Shown here one piece after another: positions 20,095 to 28,730 of a DNA stretch of 64,000 bases. Under the pieces are notes generated by a model. That model did not search any database, was not told the DNA's origin, and was given only the letters and a program-made list of their open reading frames with translations. Origin of the DNA: Schaalia sp. ZJ405 (GTDB lineage Bacteria; Actinomycetota; Actinomycetes; Actinomycetales; Actinomycetaceae); NCBI RefSeq assembly GCF_011038885.2, contig NZ_CP064952.1:1798001-1862000 (forward strand), written 5' to 3'. Position numbers and translations under genes: made by a program. Every line of letters starts with the position of its first letter. Positions within the stretch are counted from its first letter, which is position 1.

Positions 20095-20388
20095 TTAGCC
20101 CAGTCCCATCGTCGCCGTGTAGGGCGCCAGGTACCACAGCAGCGCCCCCAAAAAACCGTAGACGATCGCATCAACCCAGCGATTGCGGGAAGCAAACCAC
20201 GGACGTCCCGGGACGAGGAGGCGAAAGAGGGCGGTGCCGATGAGTGTCCAGGACAACACAAGAACCGCGCGATGCGGATGATTCAAGGCAGCGAAAAGAA
20301 CGCTGGTAACGACCCCGCCGACAACCCACAGCAGCGTCCCCCAATGGGTCACGCGTTCTCGCACACGCGCGCGATGATCGTCTTTCAC
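20095..20388 (-). CDS. Small membrane protein, DUF3017-like
   Basis: 97 residues with a basic N-terminus (KDDHRARVRERV) and three predicted membrane helices (about residues 15-37, 42-60 and 72-93). A loop LVPGRPWFASRNRWVDA resembles the conserved R-P...R-R-W-D of the actinobacterial DUF3017 family, often found near central-carbon genes. Function unknown. It lies upstream of icd on the same strand, separated by 188 bases that contain the palindrome. The start is a GTG with only a weak ribosome-binding site, so the exact N-terminus is uncertain. Confidence 0.7.
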   Translation of the reverse strand: MKDDHRARVRERVTHWGTLLWVVGGVVTSVLFAALNHPHRAVLVLSWTLIGTALFRLLVPGRPWFASRNRWVDAIVYGFLGALLWYLAPYTATMGLG

Positions 20389-20495
20389 ACGACCACTGTA
20401 CCGAAACTCGGTCCCAAACCGTCAGGATGCACGTGGAAAGCAGACGCAACTGAGGTCAGGGAAGAGGCGAAGGAACGATGACGATACAAACGGGT

Positions 20496-20549
20496 CTAGT
20501 ATTACTAGGAAAGCTCTGTGCGTATTACTCAAAAACTCTATGCGCACAG
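20496..20549. promoter_or_regulatory. Direct and inverted repeats upstream of pta
   Basis: The octamer GTATTACT occurs at 20499-20506 and 20522-20529, 23 bases apart. The first lies in the dyad CTAGTATTACTAG (20496-20508). An IR CTGTGCGTAT / ATGCGCACAG (20516-20525, 20540-20549, one mismatch) ends 26 bases before the pta start. This is a likely control region for acetate metabolism; the factor is unknown. Confidence 0.45.
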
Positions 20550-20575
20550 CACTCACGTGACATAAAGGAGTATCC

Positions 20576-22075
20576 GTGACTTCCCGCTACATCGTTGTAG
20601 GCCCCCATTCAGCTGATAGTGCTGCACTGATTGTTGACGAACTCTCCGCAGCCCTGAGTCAGCGTGGCACCCTCACCCGCCTGGATGCGTTCGCCGGAAC
20701 CGATGCCGCTACTGCCTACTCACAGAGGCTTGATGCCCTCAAGGGTGCGCTGGAGACTGTGCGAGCCGCAACAACGGATGCAGTCCTCATCGAAGGAGCG
20801 TCCGAGGTTTCGGCTCGCAGCTTTGACACTGACGGATGGAATTATGATCTCGCTGCATCGACGCAGTCCGGAGTTGTCCTGACTTTTGACGTCGAGGGGG
20901 TGAGCCCTGAGCTTGTGTCCGCGGAGATTGAGGTGGCGATCGCTCGCGCACAGTCGCATCACGCCACGGTGGTTGCGGTGATTCTTCCTCGTCAAGCCGC
21001 CGATCAGGTGTCGGCATCCGTCCCAGTGTTCACCACTGCAATGTCCGAGGCCGACGTTGACGCTCTTCTTGCTCTCCCTGTCCCAACGATCACGACTCCT
21101 CTGTCTTTCCAGGCCGGTCTCATTGATCGCGCGCGGTCGAATCGTCAGCGCATCGTCTTGCCTGAGCCCGATGATGATCGCGTTCTGATGGCTGCCGCCG
21201 AGGTATTGTCCTCAGGTATTGCAGACATTATTTTCGTTGGCGAGGACGAGGCCGTGGCCTCCCGGGCACGCGAGCTGGGGATCGACGTTTCAGCCGCAAC
21301 TGTTGTCTCGGTGAATGACCCGGCGTATGTGGAGAAGTATGCGCAGGAGTTCGCGCGTCTGCGCGCAAAGAAGGGCGTGACGGTTGAGCAGGCACGCGAG
21401 AAGATCACGGATGTGTCGTATTTCGCCACGATGATGGTCCACATGGGTGACGCCGACGGCATGGTGTCAGGGGCTGCCCACACAACCGCTCACACGATCG
21501 TGCCGTCTTTCCAGATCATTAAGACAGCTCCTGGTGTGTCCATCGTGTCTTCCGTGTTCCTCATGCTGCTCAAGGACCGGGTCTGGGTCTTCGGAGATTG
21601 CGCTGTCAACCCGAATCCGACTCCGGAGCAGCTGGCAGACATTGCTATTTCGTCGGCGAAGACGGCGGCTCAGTTCGGTCTGGATCCCAAGGTGGCGATG
21701 CTGTCGTATTCCACCGGAGCTTCGGGCTCTGGCCCAGATGTTGATGCCGTCGTTGAGGCAACGCGAATTGTTCGCGAGAAAGCTCCGGATCTGGCAGTTG
21801 AAGGGCCAATCCAGTTCGACGCAGCTGTTGACGAGGCCGTGGCATCGAAGAAACTTCCGGGATCTGCCGTGGCGGGCCATGCGAACGTCTTCATCTTCCC
21901 CTCGCTGTCTGCGGGGAACATTGGATACAAGGCTGTTCAGCGCAGCGCCAACGCCGTTGCCGTTGGCCCCGCACTCCAGGGACTGAATAAACCTGTCAAT
22001 GATCTCTCGCGCGGCGCACTTGTTGAAGACATTGTCAATACAATTGCCATGACAGCGGTTCAGTCTCAGGGCTGA
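20576..22075 (+). CDS. pta: Phosphate acetyltransferase with shortened, degenerate N-terminal domain
   Basis: Converts acetyl-CoA and phosphate to acetyl phosphate. The C-terminal domain (about residues 175-499) is a complete PTA_PTB catalytic unit: QRIVLPEPDDDRV, MVSGAAHTTAHT, LSYSTGASGSG, VEGPIQFDAA, NVFIFPSLSAGNIGYK. The N-terminal 170 residues resemble the P-loop-like domain of long Pta proteins (YIVVGPHSADSA), but the GKS/T lysine is gone and the middle DRTGG domain is missing. The total is therefore 499 rather than about 700 residues. The GTG start has AAAGGAG upstream. It forms an operon with ackA 79 bases downstream. Confidence 0.95.
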   Translation: MTSRYIVVGPHSADSAALIVDELSAALSQRGTLTRLDAFAGTDAATAYSQRLDALKGALETVRAATTDAVLIEGASEVSARSFDTDGWNYDLAASTQSGVVLTFDVEGVSPELVSAEIEVAIARAQSHHATVVAVILPRQAADQVSASVPVFTTAMSEADVDALLALPVPTITTPLSFQAGLIDRARSNRQRIVLPEPDDDRVLMAAAEVLSSGIADIIFVGEDEAVASRARELGIDVSAATVVSVNDPAYVEKYAQEFARLRAKKGVTVEQAREKITDVSYFATMMVHMGDADGMVSGAAHTTAHTIVPSFQIIKTAPGVSIVSSVFLMLLKDRVWVFGDCAVNPNPTPEQLADIAISSAKTAAQFGLDPKVAMLSYSTGASGSGPDVDAVVEATRIVREKAPDLAVEGPIQFDAAVDEAVASKKLPGSAVAGHANVFIFPSLSAGNIGYKAVQRSANAVAVGPALQGLNKPVNDLSRGALVEDIVNTIAMTAVQSQG

Positions 22076-22153
22076 GGGATCCTGAATCGCCAGCCGGAAG
22101 TCTTCCGTCAACATCCCACTCGTTGTTTATTGCAAATTGTGAAAGGCCACAGC

Positions 22154-23338
22154 GTGTCCAAGACCGTCCTTGTTATCAACTCCGGATCCTCGTCAATTAA
22201 GTATGCCCTGCTCGACCCCGACTCCGGTGAGTCGTTGGCGTCGGGCATTGTCGAGAAGATCGGTAACCCCGTCGGCACCATCACCCACAAACACGACGGT
22301 GAGAAGTTCGTCGTCGAGGAGCCCGTTCCTGACCACGGGCATGGACTCAAAGAGGTTCTTCGGCTTTTCGAGGAGAAAGGCCCGTCTCTTCATGAGGCAA
22401 ATGTCGTTGCCGTTGGCCACCGTGTTGTTCAGGGTGGACGATTCTTCTCCGGTCCGGCTCTCATTGATGATTCCGTTGTTCAGACCATTTCGGACCTCAT
22501 TCCGTTGGGGCCGCTGCACAACCCCGCTCACCTCAAGGGCATCAACGTTGCCCGCGAGCTCCTTTCCGAGGTGCCGCACGTTGCCGTGTTTGACACTGCG
22601 TTCTTCCAGGATCTTCCCGAGGAGGCTGCGCGTTATGCCCTCAATCGCGAGGTCGCGGACAAGTATTCGATCCGCCGATATGGTGCTCACGGAACATCTC
22701 ACCAGTTTGTTTCGCAGGAAATTGCGAAACTCACCGGCCGTGATGACCTCAAGCAGATTGTTTTGCACCTGGGGAACGGCGCGTCTGTTTCCGCTGTTGT
22801 CAATGGTCACGCTGTTGACACGTCGATGGGGCTGACTCCTCTTGAGGGTCTGATGATGGGGTCACGCACGGGCGACATCGACCCGGCCGCCGTGTTCCAT
22901 CTGGCGCGCGTCGGCGGCATGGACATCGAGCAGATTGATCAGCTGTTTAACCGCGAATCCGGGTTCAAGGGTCTCGTCGGTGACAACGACATGCGTGAGG
23001 TGTGGAAGAAGTGCGAGGCCGGCGATCAGAACGCGATTGATGCCATTGACATCTATATCCACCGCCTCCTGAAGTATGTGGGCGCATACACCGCAGTCAT
23101 GGGTGGTCTGGACGCTCTGACCTTCACCGCAGGAATCGGCGAGAACGACTCCCTCGTGCGTCAGCGTCTGCTCGACCGTTTGGCGTACATGGGGATCGTC
23201 TACGACCCGAAGATCAACGAGATTATCCGCGATCCGCATCCGCGCAAGATCTCAACTGATGATTCGTCTGTCGAGGTCTTCGTGTACCCAACGAACGAGG
23301 AACTCGCGATTGCTCGCCAGGCGGTGACTTTCGCCTGA
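22154..23338 (+). CDS. ackA: Acetate kinase
   Basis: Makes ATP and acetate from acetyl phosphate, completing the Pta-AckA fermentative route. The 394 residues contain VLVINSGSSSIKYALLD at the N-terminus, VGHRVVQGG, the catalytic region YGAHGTSHQFVS, HLGNGASVSA, MGLTPLEGLMMGSRTGDIDP and FTAGIGEND. The start is placed at GTG 22154 (reads MSKTVLVINSG) with AAAGG upstream. The TTG at 22130 would add residues not seen in the family. Followed by tandem hairpins acting as terminator. Confidence 0.97.
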   Translation: MSKTVLVINSGSSSIKYALLDPDSGESLASGIVEKIGNPVGTITHKHDGEKFVVEEPVPDHGHGLKEVLRLFEEKGPSLHEANVVAVGHRVVQGGRFFSGPALIDDSVVQTISDLIPLGPLHNPAHLKGINVARELLSEVPHVAVFDTAFFQDLPEEAARYALNREVADKYSIRRYGAHGTSHQFVSQEIAKLTGRDDLKQIVLHLGNGASVSAVVNGHAVDTSMGLTPLEGLMMGSRTGDIDPAAVFHLARVGGMDIEQIDQLFNRESGFKGLVGDNDMREVWKKCEAGDQNAIDAIDIYIHRLLKYVGAYTAVMGGLDALTFTAGIGENDSLVRQRLLDRLAYMGIVYDPKINEIIRDPHPRKISTDDSSVEVFVYPTNEELAIARQAVTFA

Positions 23339-23440
23339 TGTCCAGGTCGCGGCTGTTCCCTAACGTCTGAACCGTCGTTTTTGCCTGACAGGATCTCAGC
23401 GTCCGATCCGCTGCGCGGATCGGATGGCGGTGTCCCCTTG

Positions 23441-23468
23441 GGGCCCGGTTCCACACGGAACCGGGCCC
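23441..23468 (+). terminator. Terminator of pta-ackA
   Basis: Perfect 12-bp stem GGGCCCGGTTCC / GGAACCGGGCCC with loop ACAC. The GTCCTCGT word begins on the next base. Confidence 0.85.
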
Positions 23469-23476
23469 GTCCTCGT
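23469..23476 (+). repeat. GTCCTCGT word abutting the ackA terminator
   Basis: Exact copy in the extended form GTCCTCGTCCCC, starting immediately after the stem. Confidence 0.65.
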
Positions 23477-23664
23477 CCCCGAACAATTCACGAGAACACT
23501 CCGGCTCCTGTCATGAGAGAAGATCTCATGGCAACAGCCTGATTGACCAGGCGTATGAACGTTTCTGTCAGTGGCTGTGACGTTTGAGAGATTGACGTTC
23601 GTATGAAAAAGTGACACTGTAATATCTCATTGACGACATACTTGGTTGGAAGGAGCGCGAAGGA

Positions 23665-24021
23665 ATGGACCTCTACGGACTCTTAGACGACGATCCAAAC
23701 AGCCCAGAAAACCAGCTAGCGCGCGCTCTTGTCGAAGCAGATGACCAACTCATCATCGAGCTCGTCACGCTACGCGAGTCCAAAGGGCTCACTCAGAAGG
23801 ACGTTGCACAACTTATTGGAACCACTCAAGGTTCAATCTCACGCTTCGAGTCTGGACAGTCAGATGTACATCTGTCGACGGTGCGTCGCTACGCACAAGC
23901 CATCGGCGTGTTGATCAAACACCAGATCATCCCATTCACTGCGACAGAAAGTTCACCTGACCTCCCACCGTACGAGTGGGAGAAGCGCACGGTCATTACA
24001 CCTGCCCGCAGTAAAGACTGA
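23665..24021 (+). CDS. XRE-family helix-turn-helix regulator (antitoxin-like)
   Basis: 118 residues. An acidic N-terminal stretch (DLYGLLDDDPNSPENQLARAL) precedes a Cro/C1 helix-turn-helix (about residues 30-85: LRESKGLTQKDVAQLIGTTQ, then SISRFESG). A short Pro-rich tail follows. It resembles HigA/MqsA-type antitoxins, but no toxin-like gene is adjacent. Upstream lie ackA and a terminator; downstream, 72 bases later, lies nadE. It is therefore probably a stand-alone repressor, perhaps of itself (CGTATGAA repeats upstream) or of nadE. The start has GGAGCG upstream and is the only reasonable ATG. Confidence 0.85.
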   Translation: MDLYGLLDDDPNSPENQLARALVEADDQLIIELVTLRESKGLTQKDVAQLIGTTQGSISRFESGQSDVHLSTVRRYAQAIGVLIKHQIIPFTATESSPDLPPYEWEKRTVITPARSKD

Positions 24022-24093
24022 TTCGATGATGAAAAGCAAAATGAGCCAACGGGCCAAGAGGAATGCCTGCCCGAGGACAGTGCAGGAGGACCA

Positions 24094-26244
24094 GTGAATT
24101 TCCACTCCATCTATGACCAGGGTTTTGCGCGAGTTGCAGCAGCCACTATCCCCGTGCATCCGGCGCAGCCACACGAGAACGCCAAGGAAATTCTTTCCGT
24201 CGCTGAGGAATGTTCACAAGCGGGTGCGGCACTTGTTGTTTTCCCCGAACTGAGCGTGTCCGGCTACTGCATTGACGACCTTCTCCTCCAAGATGTCCTC
24301 CTTGACAATGTCATCGGGGCAATCCGTACCATCGTCGATGCGTCGCGCACGCTGATGCCTGTGATCATCGTGGGCGCCCCGATCATGCACGGGAACCGCC
24401 TGTACAACTGCGCAGTCAGTATCCACCGAGGTCAGATCCTGGGGATCACCCCGAAGCAGCATCTTGCGAACTACCGTGAATTCTACGAACGTCGCCACTT
24501 TGCTGTGCCCACTAAGGCAACACCGGCGATCATCGACACAACGACGTGGGGAATTTCGCCCGACCCGTTCTCAGCGTGCGTTCCCTTTGGCCCTCAGATC
24601 ATTGACGTCGAGGACGTCCCCGGGCTGCACATCTCACCGGAACTCTGCGAAGACATGTGGGTGCCTGTCACGCCCTCGTCCCTTGCGGCACTGTCTGGCG
24701 CGACCGTAATCTGCAATCTTTCGGCCTCGCCGATCACCGTGGGGCGAGCACAGGATCGGAAGCTGCTGGTGCAGTCCGCGTCAGCGCGTCTGGGGGCGGC
24801 CTACCTGTACACCGCCGCGGGCCGTGGTGAATCCACAACGGATTTGTCGTGGGATGGGCACACGATGATTTACGAGTGCGGTGATCTCCTTGCCGAGGGC
24901 GAGCGCTTCGCCCACAGTGGCCGCGTCATCACGATGTCGGACATTGATCTGGATCGACTGCGATCTGAACGCATCCGTCAGGGATCATTCCACGACAACG
25001 CCGAGCGCCTCGCAGGTCAGGAGTCCTCACCGGCTGGCGTGGCGGAGATCAATCATGCGCTCATCAGCTTGGAGCCGCCCCGAACAGACCTGGGTCTGCG
25101 ACGACAGGTTGAACGTTTCCCCTTTGTTCCCACTGATCCGGCATCCCTTGAACAGGACTGCTACGAGGCTTACAACATCCAGGTGTCGGGTCTTGTTCAA
25201 CGTCTGCGGTCAATCGGCAATCCGAAAGTGGTGATCGGGGTTTCCGGTGGGTTGGATTCCACTCACGCGCTCATCGTTGCCGCGCGGGCGATGGATCTTC
25301 TTGGTCGTCCTCGTACCGACATCCTCGCGTACACGATGCCCGGTTTTGCCACGTCGGATCACACGAAGAATAATGCGATGGCTCTGGCTCAGTCGCTCGG
25401 TGTGTCCTTCGATGAGATCGATATTCGGCCCGCTGCCGAGCAGATGTTGACGGACATGGGACATCCCTATGCCGCAGGTGAGGGCACTTACGATGTGACC
25501 TTTGAGAATGTCCAGGCCGGTCTGCGCACCGACTATCTGTTCCGCCTGGCCAATCATCACGCGGGGATTGTTCTGGGAACCGGTGACCTGTCCGAGCTTG
25601 CTCTGGGGTGGTGCACGTATGGAGTTGGCGATCAGATGAGCCACTACGCCGTCAACACCGGTGTTCCTAAGACGATGATCCAGCATCTGATCCGCTGGGT
25701 TGTGGCCTCCGGGCAGTTTTCTGAGAACACCGGAAAGATCCTCACGTCGATCCTTGGCACAGAGATTTCACCTGAGCTTGTTCCCTCCCGGGACGGGGAA
25801 AAGATGCAGTCAACACAGGACATTATCGGCCCCTATGCTCTCCAAGATTTCACGCTCTTCTACATGCTTCGCCGCGGTGCTCGTCCCTCGAAAATCGCCT
25901 TCCTCGCCGAAAAAGCCTGGTCTGACGCATCTGAGGGGCTGTGGCCAGCCGGTTTCCCCGAGTCCGAGAAAGTTGAGTATTCGCTCGGAGAGATCGTCAA
26001 GTGGGAGACCCTCTTCCTGCGGCGTTTCTTCTCTCAGCAGTTCAAGCGTTCCGCTCTGCCAAACGGTCCGAAGGTCATGGCCGGCGGGTCACTGTCTCCA
26101 CGAGGTGACTGGCGGATGCCATCAGATGTCTCGGGTGCTGACTGGGTGTCGCAGCTCGAATCGTCAGTTGCGGGTGTGCAAGGTTCCGGCATCCCCGCCT
26201 CTCGCGCTTCGCTTCCGTCCACGCAGGTCGGGGATGTTCAATGA
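24094..26244 (+). CDS. nadE: Glutamine-dependent NAD+ synthetase
   Basis: Last step of NAD synthesis: amidates deamido-NAD using glutamine-derived ammonia and ATP. The N-terminal nitrilase-fold glutaminase domain has the Glu-Lys-Cys triad (VVFPELSVSG, TPKQHLANY, SPELCEDMW). The C-terminal synthetase domain has the PP-loop GVSGGLDSTHAL, followed by TMPGFATSDHTKNNA and GTGDLSELALGWCTYG. The 716 residues match the long actinobacterial two-domain form. The GTG start has a near-perfect AGGAGG site. Overlaps the next gene by 4 bases. Confidence 0.96.
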   Translation: MNFHSIYDQGFARVAAATIPVHPAQPHENAKEILSVAEECSQAGAALVVFPELSVSGYCIDDLLLQDVLLDNVIGAIRTIVDASRTLMPVIIVGAPIMHGNRLYNCAVSIHRGQILGITPKQHLANYREFYERRHFAVPTKATPAIIDTTTWGISPDPFSACVPFGPQIIDVEDVPGLHISPELCEDMWVPVTPSSLAALSGATVICNLSASPITVGRAQDRKLLVQSASARLGAAYLYTAAGRGESTTDLSWDGHTMIYECGDLLAEGERFAHSGRVITMSDIDLDRLRSERIRQGSFHDNAERLAGQESSPAGVAEINHALISLEPPRTDLGLRRQVERFPFVPTDPASLEQDCYEAYNIQVSGLVQRLRSIGNPKVVIGVSGGLDSTHALIVAARAMDLLGRPRTDILAYTMPGFATSDHTKNNAMALAQSLGVSFDEIDIRPAAEQMLTDMGHPYAAGEGTYDVTFENVQAGLRTDYLFRLANHHAGIVLGTGDLSELALGWCTYGVGDQMSHYAVNTGVPKTMIQHLIRWVVASGQFSENTGKILTSILGTEISPELVPSRDGEKMQSTQDIIGPYALQDFTLFYMLRRGARPSKIAFLAEKAWSDASEGLWPAGFPESEKVEYSLGEIVKWETLFLRRFFSQQFKRSALPNGPKVMAGGSLSPRGDWRMPSDVSGADWVSQLESSVAGVQGSGIPASRASLPSTQVGDVQ

Positions 26245-26603
26245 GTGTGCTTGCAGTTGCCGCAGCCGTCGTATTTTTTATCTGTTCCTTTGTTTTCGGG
26301 GTGATAGCTGCGAGGGCGCGATCAGGTTCGCTGATGCGCGGGTCACGCCTAGGGTTACGTAAGAAAGAACTCCGCGTTTCCGATGAGGCGTGGACCAAGG
26401 GGCATCGCGCAGCGTGGCCAATCCTTGCGATGGGTGCCGCGGTCTGTCTTTTTCACGGGCTGGGAGTTCTCATCGCCGGCCTACTCATGGGAACTGACGG
26501 CGTCGCCTTCCTCCAGGTTCTCACCGTGTCCGGTGTATTCATGGCCTGTGCTCTGTGGATCGTGGCCTCGGCCGCTGCGGTTTCCGCGGTCTCACGCAGG
26601 TAA
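26241..26603 (+). CDS. Small membrane protein, possibly SdpI-like
   Basis: 120 residues with three hydrophobic helices (about residues 2-24, 57-80 and 88-112). The segment SDEAWTKGHRAAWP between helices 1 and 2 resembles the S-x-x-W-x-x-x-H-R motif of the SdpI/YhfL family, some of whose members give immunity to peptide toxins. No toxin genes are nearby, so an immunity role is not implied. It overlaps nadE by ATGA and is probably cotranslated with it. It converges on guaB3 with no clear hairpin between. Confidence 0.6.
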   Translation: MSVLAVAAAVVFFICSFVFGVIAARARSGSLMRGSRLGLRKKELRVSDEAWTKGHRAAWPILAMGAAVCLFHGLGVLIAGLLMGTDGVAFLQVLTVSGVFMACALWIVASAAAVSAVSRR

Positions 26604-26651
26604 CTCTCCCCTCTCTTTCACCAACGCGCCTATACCGCTCAATATCCTCAT

Positions 26652-27776
26652 TTACGAGGGCGAGTACGGCGACACAACGACCTGGACTTTCTGGAGGTCC
26701 TTAACCTCAACGAACCCCGTTGATGCCATTGTTCGCTTCAGAGCACCAACAAAGTTCAATGATCCGTCTGCACGCGTCGAAGGCCCGTAGAGGATCTGTT
26801 CGAGCGTACCGGTGGTTCCCACATGAACGCGTCGTCCTCGTGGCATATCAGGATGCGTGGCTTCCGATCCCCAGTGCCATCCGCGTCCGGGAGCTTCTTC
26901 TGCGCGAGCCAGTGCCGCTCCCAGCATCACGGCATCTGCCCCACAGGCGATTGCTCGCGTGAGATCACCCGAGCGTCCGATTCCTCCGTCAGCAATGACA
27001 TGCACGTAGCGTCCGCCCGATTCATCCATGTAGTCACGTCGAGCCGCCGCCACGTCAGCGATTGCCGTGGCCATAGGGGCGTGCACCCCAAGGGAACGTC
27101 GCGTCGAATGTGCAGCTCCCCCTCCGAATCCCACGAGAACACCCGCAGCTCCGGTGCGCATGAGATGAAGCGCGGCTGTGTCGGTGCAGACTCCGCCAAC
27201 GATGACGGGAACGTCAAGCTCGTAGATAAAGCGCTTGAGGTTGAGGGGTTCTTGCCGCGATGACACGTGTTCAGCAGAGACAGCGGATCCACGAATCACA
27301 AAGAGATCAACCCCGGCATCGACAACGGCACGCCAATACTTTTGTGTGCGTTGGGGTGAGAGCTTTCCGGCGACAACCACTCCGGCTTCGCGCAGCTGCG
27401 TGAGTCGCGCGGTGATGAGTTCCGGTTTGATCGGTTCGGAATAGATGTGTTGGAGCCGAGCAATTGCTTCTTCTTCAGTGAAGTTGGCGATGTCGTCAAG
27501 GATTGACTGCGGGTCCTCATATCGTGTCCACAGGCCGTCGAGGTCAAGAACGCCGATGCCCCCAAGCTTGCCGAATTGGATTGCGGTTTCCGGGCTCATC
27601 ACGGAATCCATAGGCGCAGCCATAATCGGGATATCAACGTGATAGGCGTCGATTTGCCAGCCGACGTTAACGTCTTCGGGGTCGCGTGTGCGGCGTGCGG
27701 GGAGGAGGGCGATATCGTCAAGAGAATAGGCTCGTCGTCCGCGTTTTCCTCGACCGATTTCTACTGCGTCACTCAT
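26652..27776 (-). CDS. guaB3: GuaB3-family IMP dehydrogenase-related protein
   Basis: A 374-residue IMPDH/GMP-reductase-fold protein without CBS domains, the GuaB3 form found beside guaB in actinobacteria. N-terminal SLDDIALLPARRTRD and MAAPMDSVMSP define the barrel entry. Where IMPDH has its catalytic cysteine (GPGSICTTR) this protein reads GFGGGAAHSTR, so the covalent thioimidate mechanism is not available at that position. Its physiological reaction is unsettled and it should not be assumed to be a second IMPDH. Divergent from the exonuclease gene. True guaB lies 1.9 kb away. Confidence 0.88.
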   Translation of the reverse strand: MSDAVEIGRGKRGRRAYSLDDIALLPARRTRDPEDVNVGWQIDAYHVDIPIMAAPMDSVMSPETAIQFGKLGGIGVLDLDGLWTRYEDPQSILDDIANFTEEEAIARLQHIYSEPIKPELITARLTQLREAGVVVAGKLSPQRTQKYWRAVVDAGVDLFVIRGSAVSAEHVSSRQEPLNLKRFIYELDVPVIVGGVCTDTAALHLMRTGAAGVLVGFGGGAAHSTRRSLGVHAPMATAIADVAAARRDYMDESGGRYVHVIADGGIGRSGDLTRAIACGADAVMLGAALARAEEAPGRGWHWGSEATHPDMPRGRRVHVGTTGTLEQILYGPSTRADGSLNFVGALKRTMASTGFVEVKDLQKVQVVVSPYSPS

Positions 27777-27916
27777 TGGATAATTTTATCGTGTGTCAGT
27801 GTCAGGATCGGTTGTTTCCACATATCATCCTCGCTTCATCGGAGCATTGACCCGTGGAAGCGGACGCAAATGCCGGTGGGAGACGGCACACTAGGGGTAT
27901 CGAGAGAGGAAGAAAT

Positions 27917-28630
27917 ATGTGGACACAGGATCCGTGGCTTGGTTTTGACACTGAAACAACTGGCATTTCCGTTCGCAGTGACCGGATCGTCACAGCCGCC
28001 CTCATTCTCCGTATCGGTGGGGCTCAACCGGTTGGACCGGATCAGGAACGAACGTGGTTGGCTGATCCGGGAGTTGAGATTCCGGCCCAGGCAACGGCTG
28101 TTCACGGCATCACCACCGAACATGCTCGCACGCACGGTCGTCCCATCGACGAAGTACTCGAACAGGTGACCGCCGCCTTGGTCACGCATTGGACGAAAGG
28201 GTTCCCCGTCGTTGCTTTCAACGGCTCCTATGACGTCTCAATTCTTGATGCTGAGCTTCGCCGTCACGGCCTGGCATCCCTCGCCCAACGCCTCAACGGG
28301 GCTCCGATGCTTCTCATTGATCCTCTTGTTCTTGATCGCAGCGTCGACCGGTACCGCAAGGGGAAACGGACGCTGACGTCAATGGCTCCGGTCTACGGGG
28401 TGAGGGCATCCGACAACGCTCACACCGCGGAAGTCGATGTTGCGATGACCCTTGATGTGCTCGCCGCTATGGTGGACAAGCACCCGAAACTTGCGGCGAT
28501 GACAGCCGAGGAGCTTCACTCATTCCAAGTCATTGAACACCGCAAATGGGCTGAGAACTTCATGGAGTTCCTGCGTCGAAACGGCAAGGAAGCACACATC
28601 GATCCGAATTGGCCGATGAGTGAGCAATAG
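27917..28630 (+). CDS. DnaQ-like 3'-5' exonuclease (DEDDh)
   Basis: 237 residues. Exo I motif GFDTETTG (D-x-E, about residues 9-16), AVHGITTEHA, Exo II NGSYDVSILD and Exo III HTAEVDVAMT (H-x4-D) make a complete DEDDh metal site. This family proofreads or trims 3' ends. Stand-alone actinobacterial copies are usually annotated as exonuclease or DNA polymerase III epsilon-like, with the partner unknown. The start at 27917 has an AGAGGAAG site 6 bases away. The frame open to 27854 has no support. Confidence 0.9.
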   Translation: MWTQDPWLGFDTETTGISVRSDRIVTAALILRIGGAQPVGPDQERTWLADPGVEIPAQATAVHGITTEHARTHGRPIDEVLEQVTAALVTHWTKGFPVVAFNGSYDVSILDAELRRHGLASLAQRLNGAPMLLIDPLVLDRSVDRYRKGKRTLTSMAPVYGVRASDNAHTAEVDVAMTLDVLAAMVDKHPKLAAMTAEELHSFQVIEHRKWAENFMEFLRRNGKEAHIDPNWPMSEQ

Positions 28631-28634
28631 CAGC

Positions 28635-28676
28635 GGGTGTGGCGGTCAGACGCAGATCTGCCTGACCACCACACCC
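28635..28676. terminator. Bidirectional terminator between exonuclease and TalC/FSA gene
   Basis: 15-bp stem with one mismatch (28635-28649 / 28662-28676), 12-base loop, between convergent genes. Confidence 0.75.
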
Positions 28677-28730
28677 AGTGGATGATTCACGCGTTCACTG
28701 TTGGTGCGGTTTCGGTCAGCGAAAACCCAC

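Larger units (their letters stand above)
23339..23664. other. Intergenic region between ackA and the XRE regulator
   Basis: 326 bases with no gene. Contents: a small dyad CGATCCG/CGGATCG (about 23404-23422), the terminator at 23441-23468, a GTCCTCGT word, a 7-bp hairpin (23512-23530) and two CGTATGAA repeats (23552-23559, 23600-23607) ahead of the XRE gene, possible autoregulatory sites. Confidence 0.6.

Noticed and set aside
20389-20575. Additional small gene before pta
   Set aside because: No frame with a start and ribosome-binding site; the space is explained by the repeat-rich control region.
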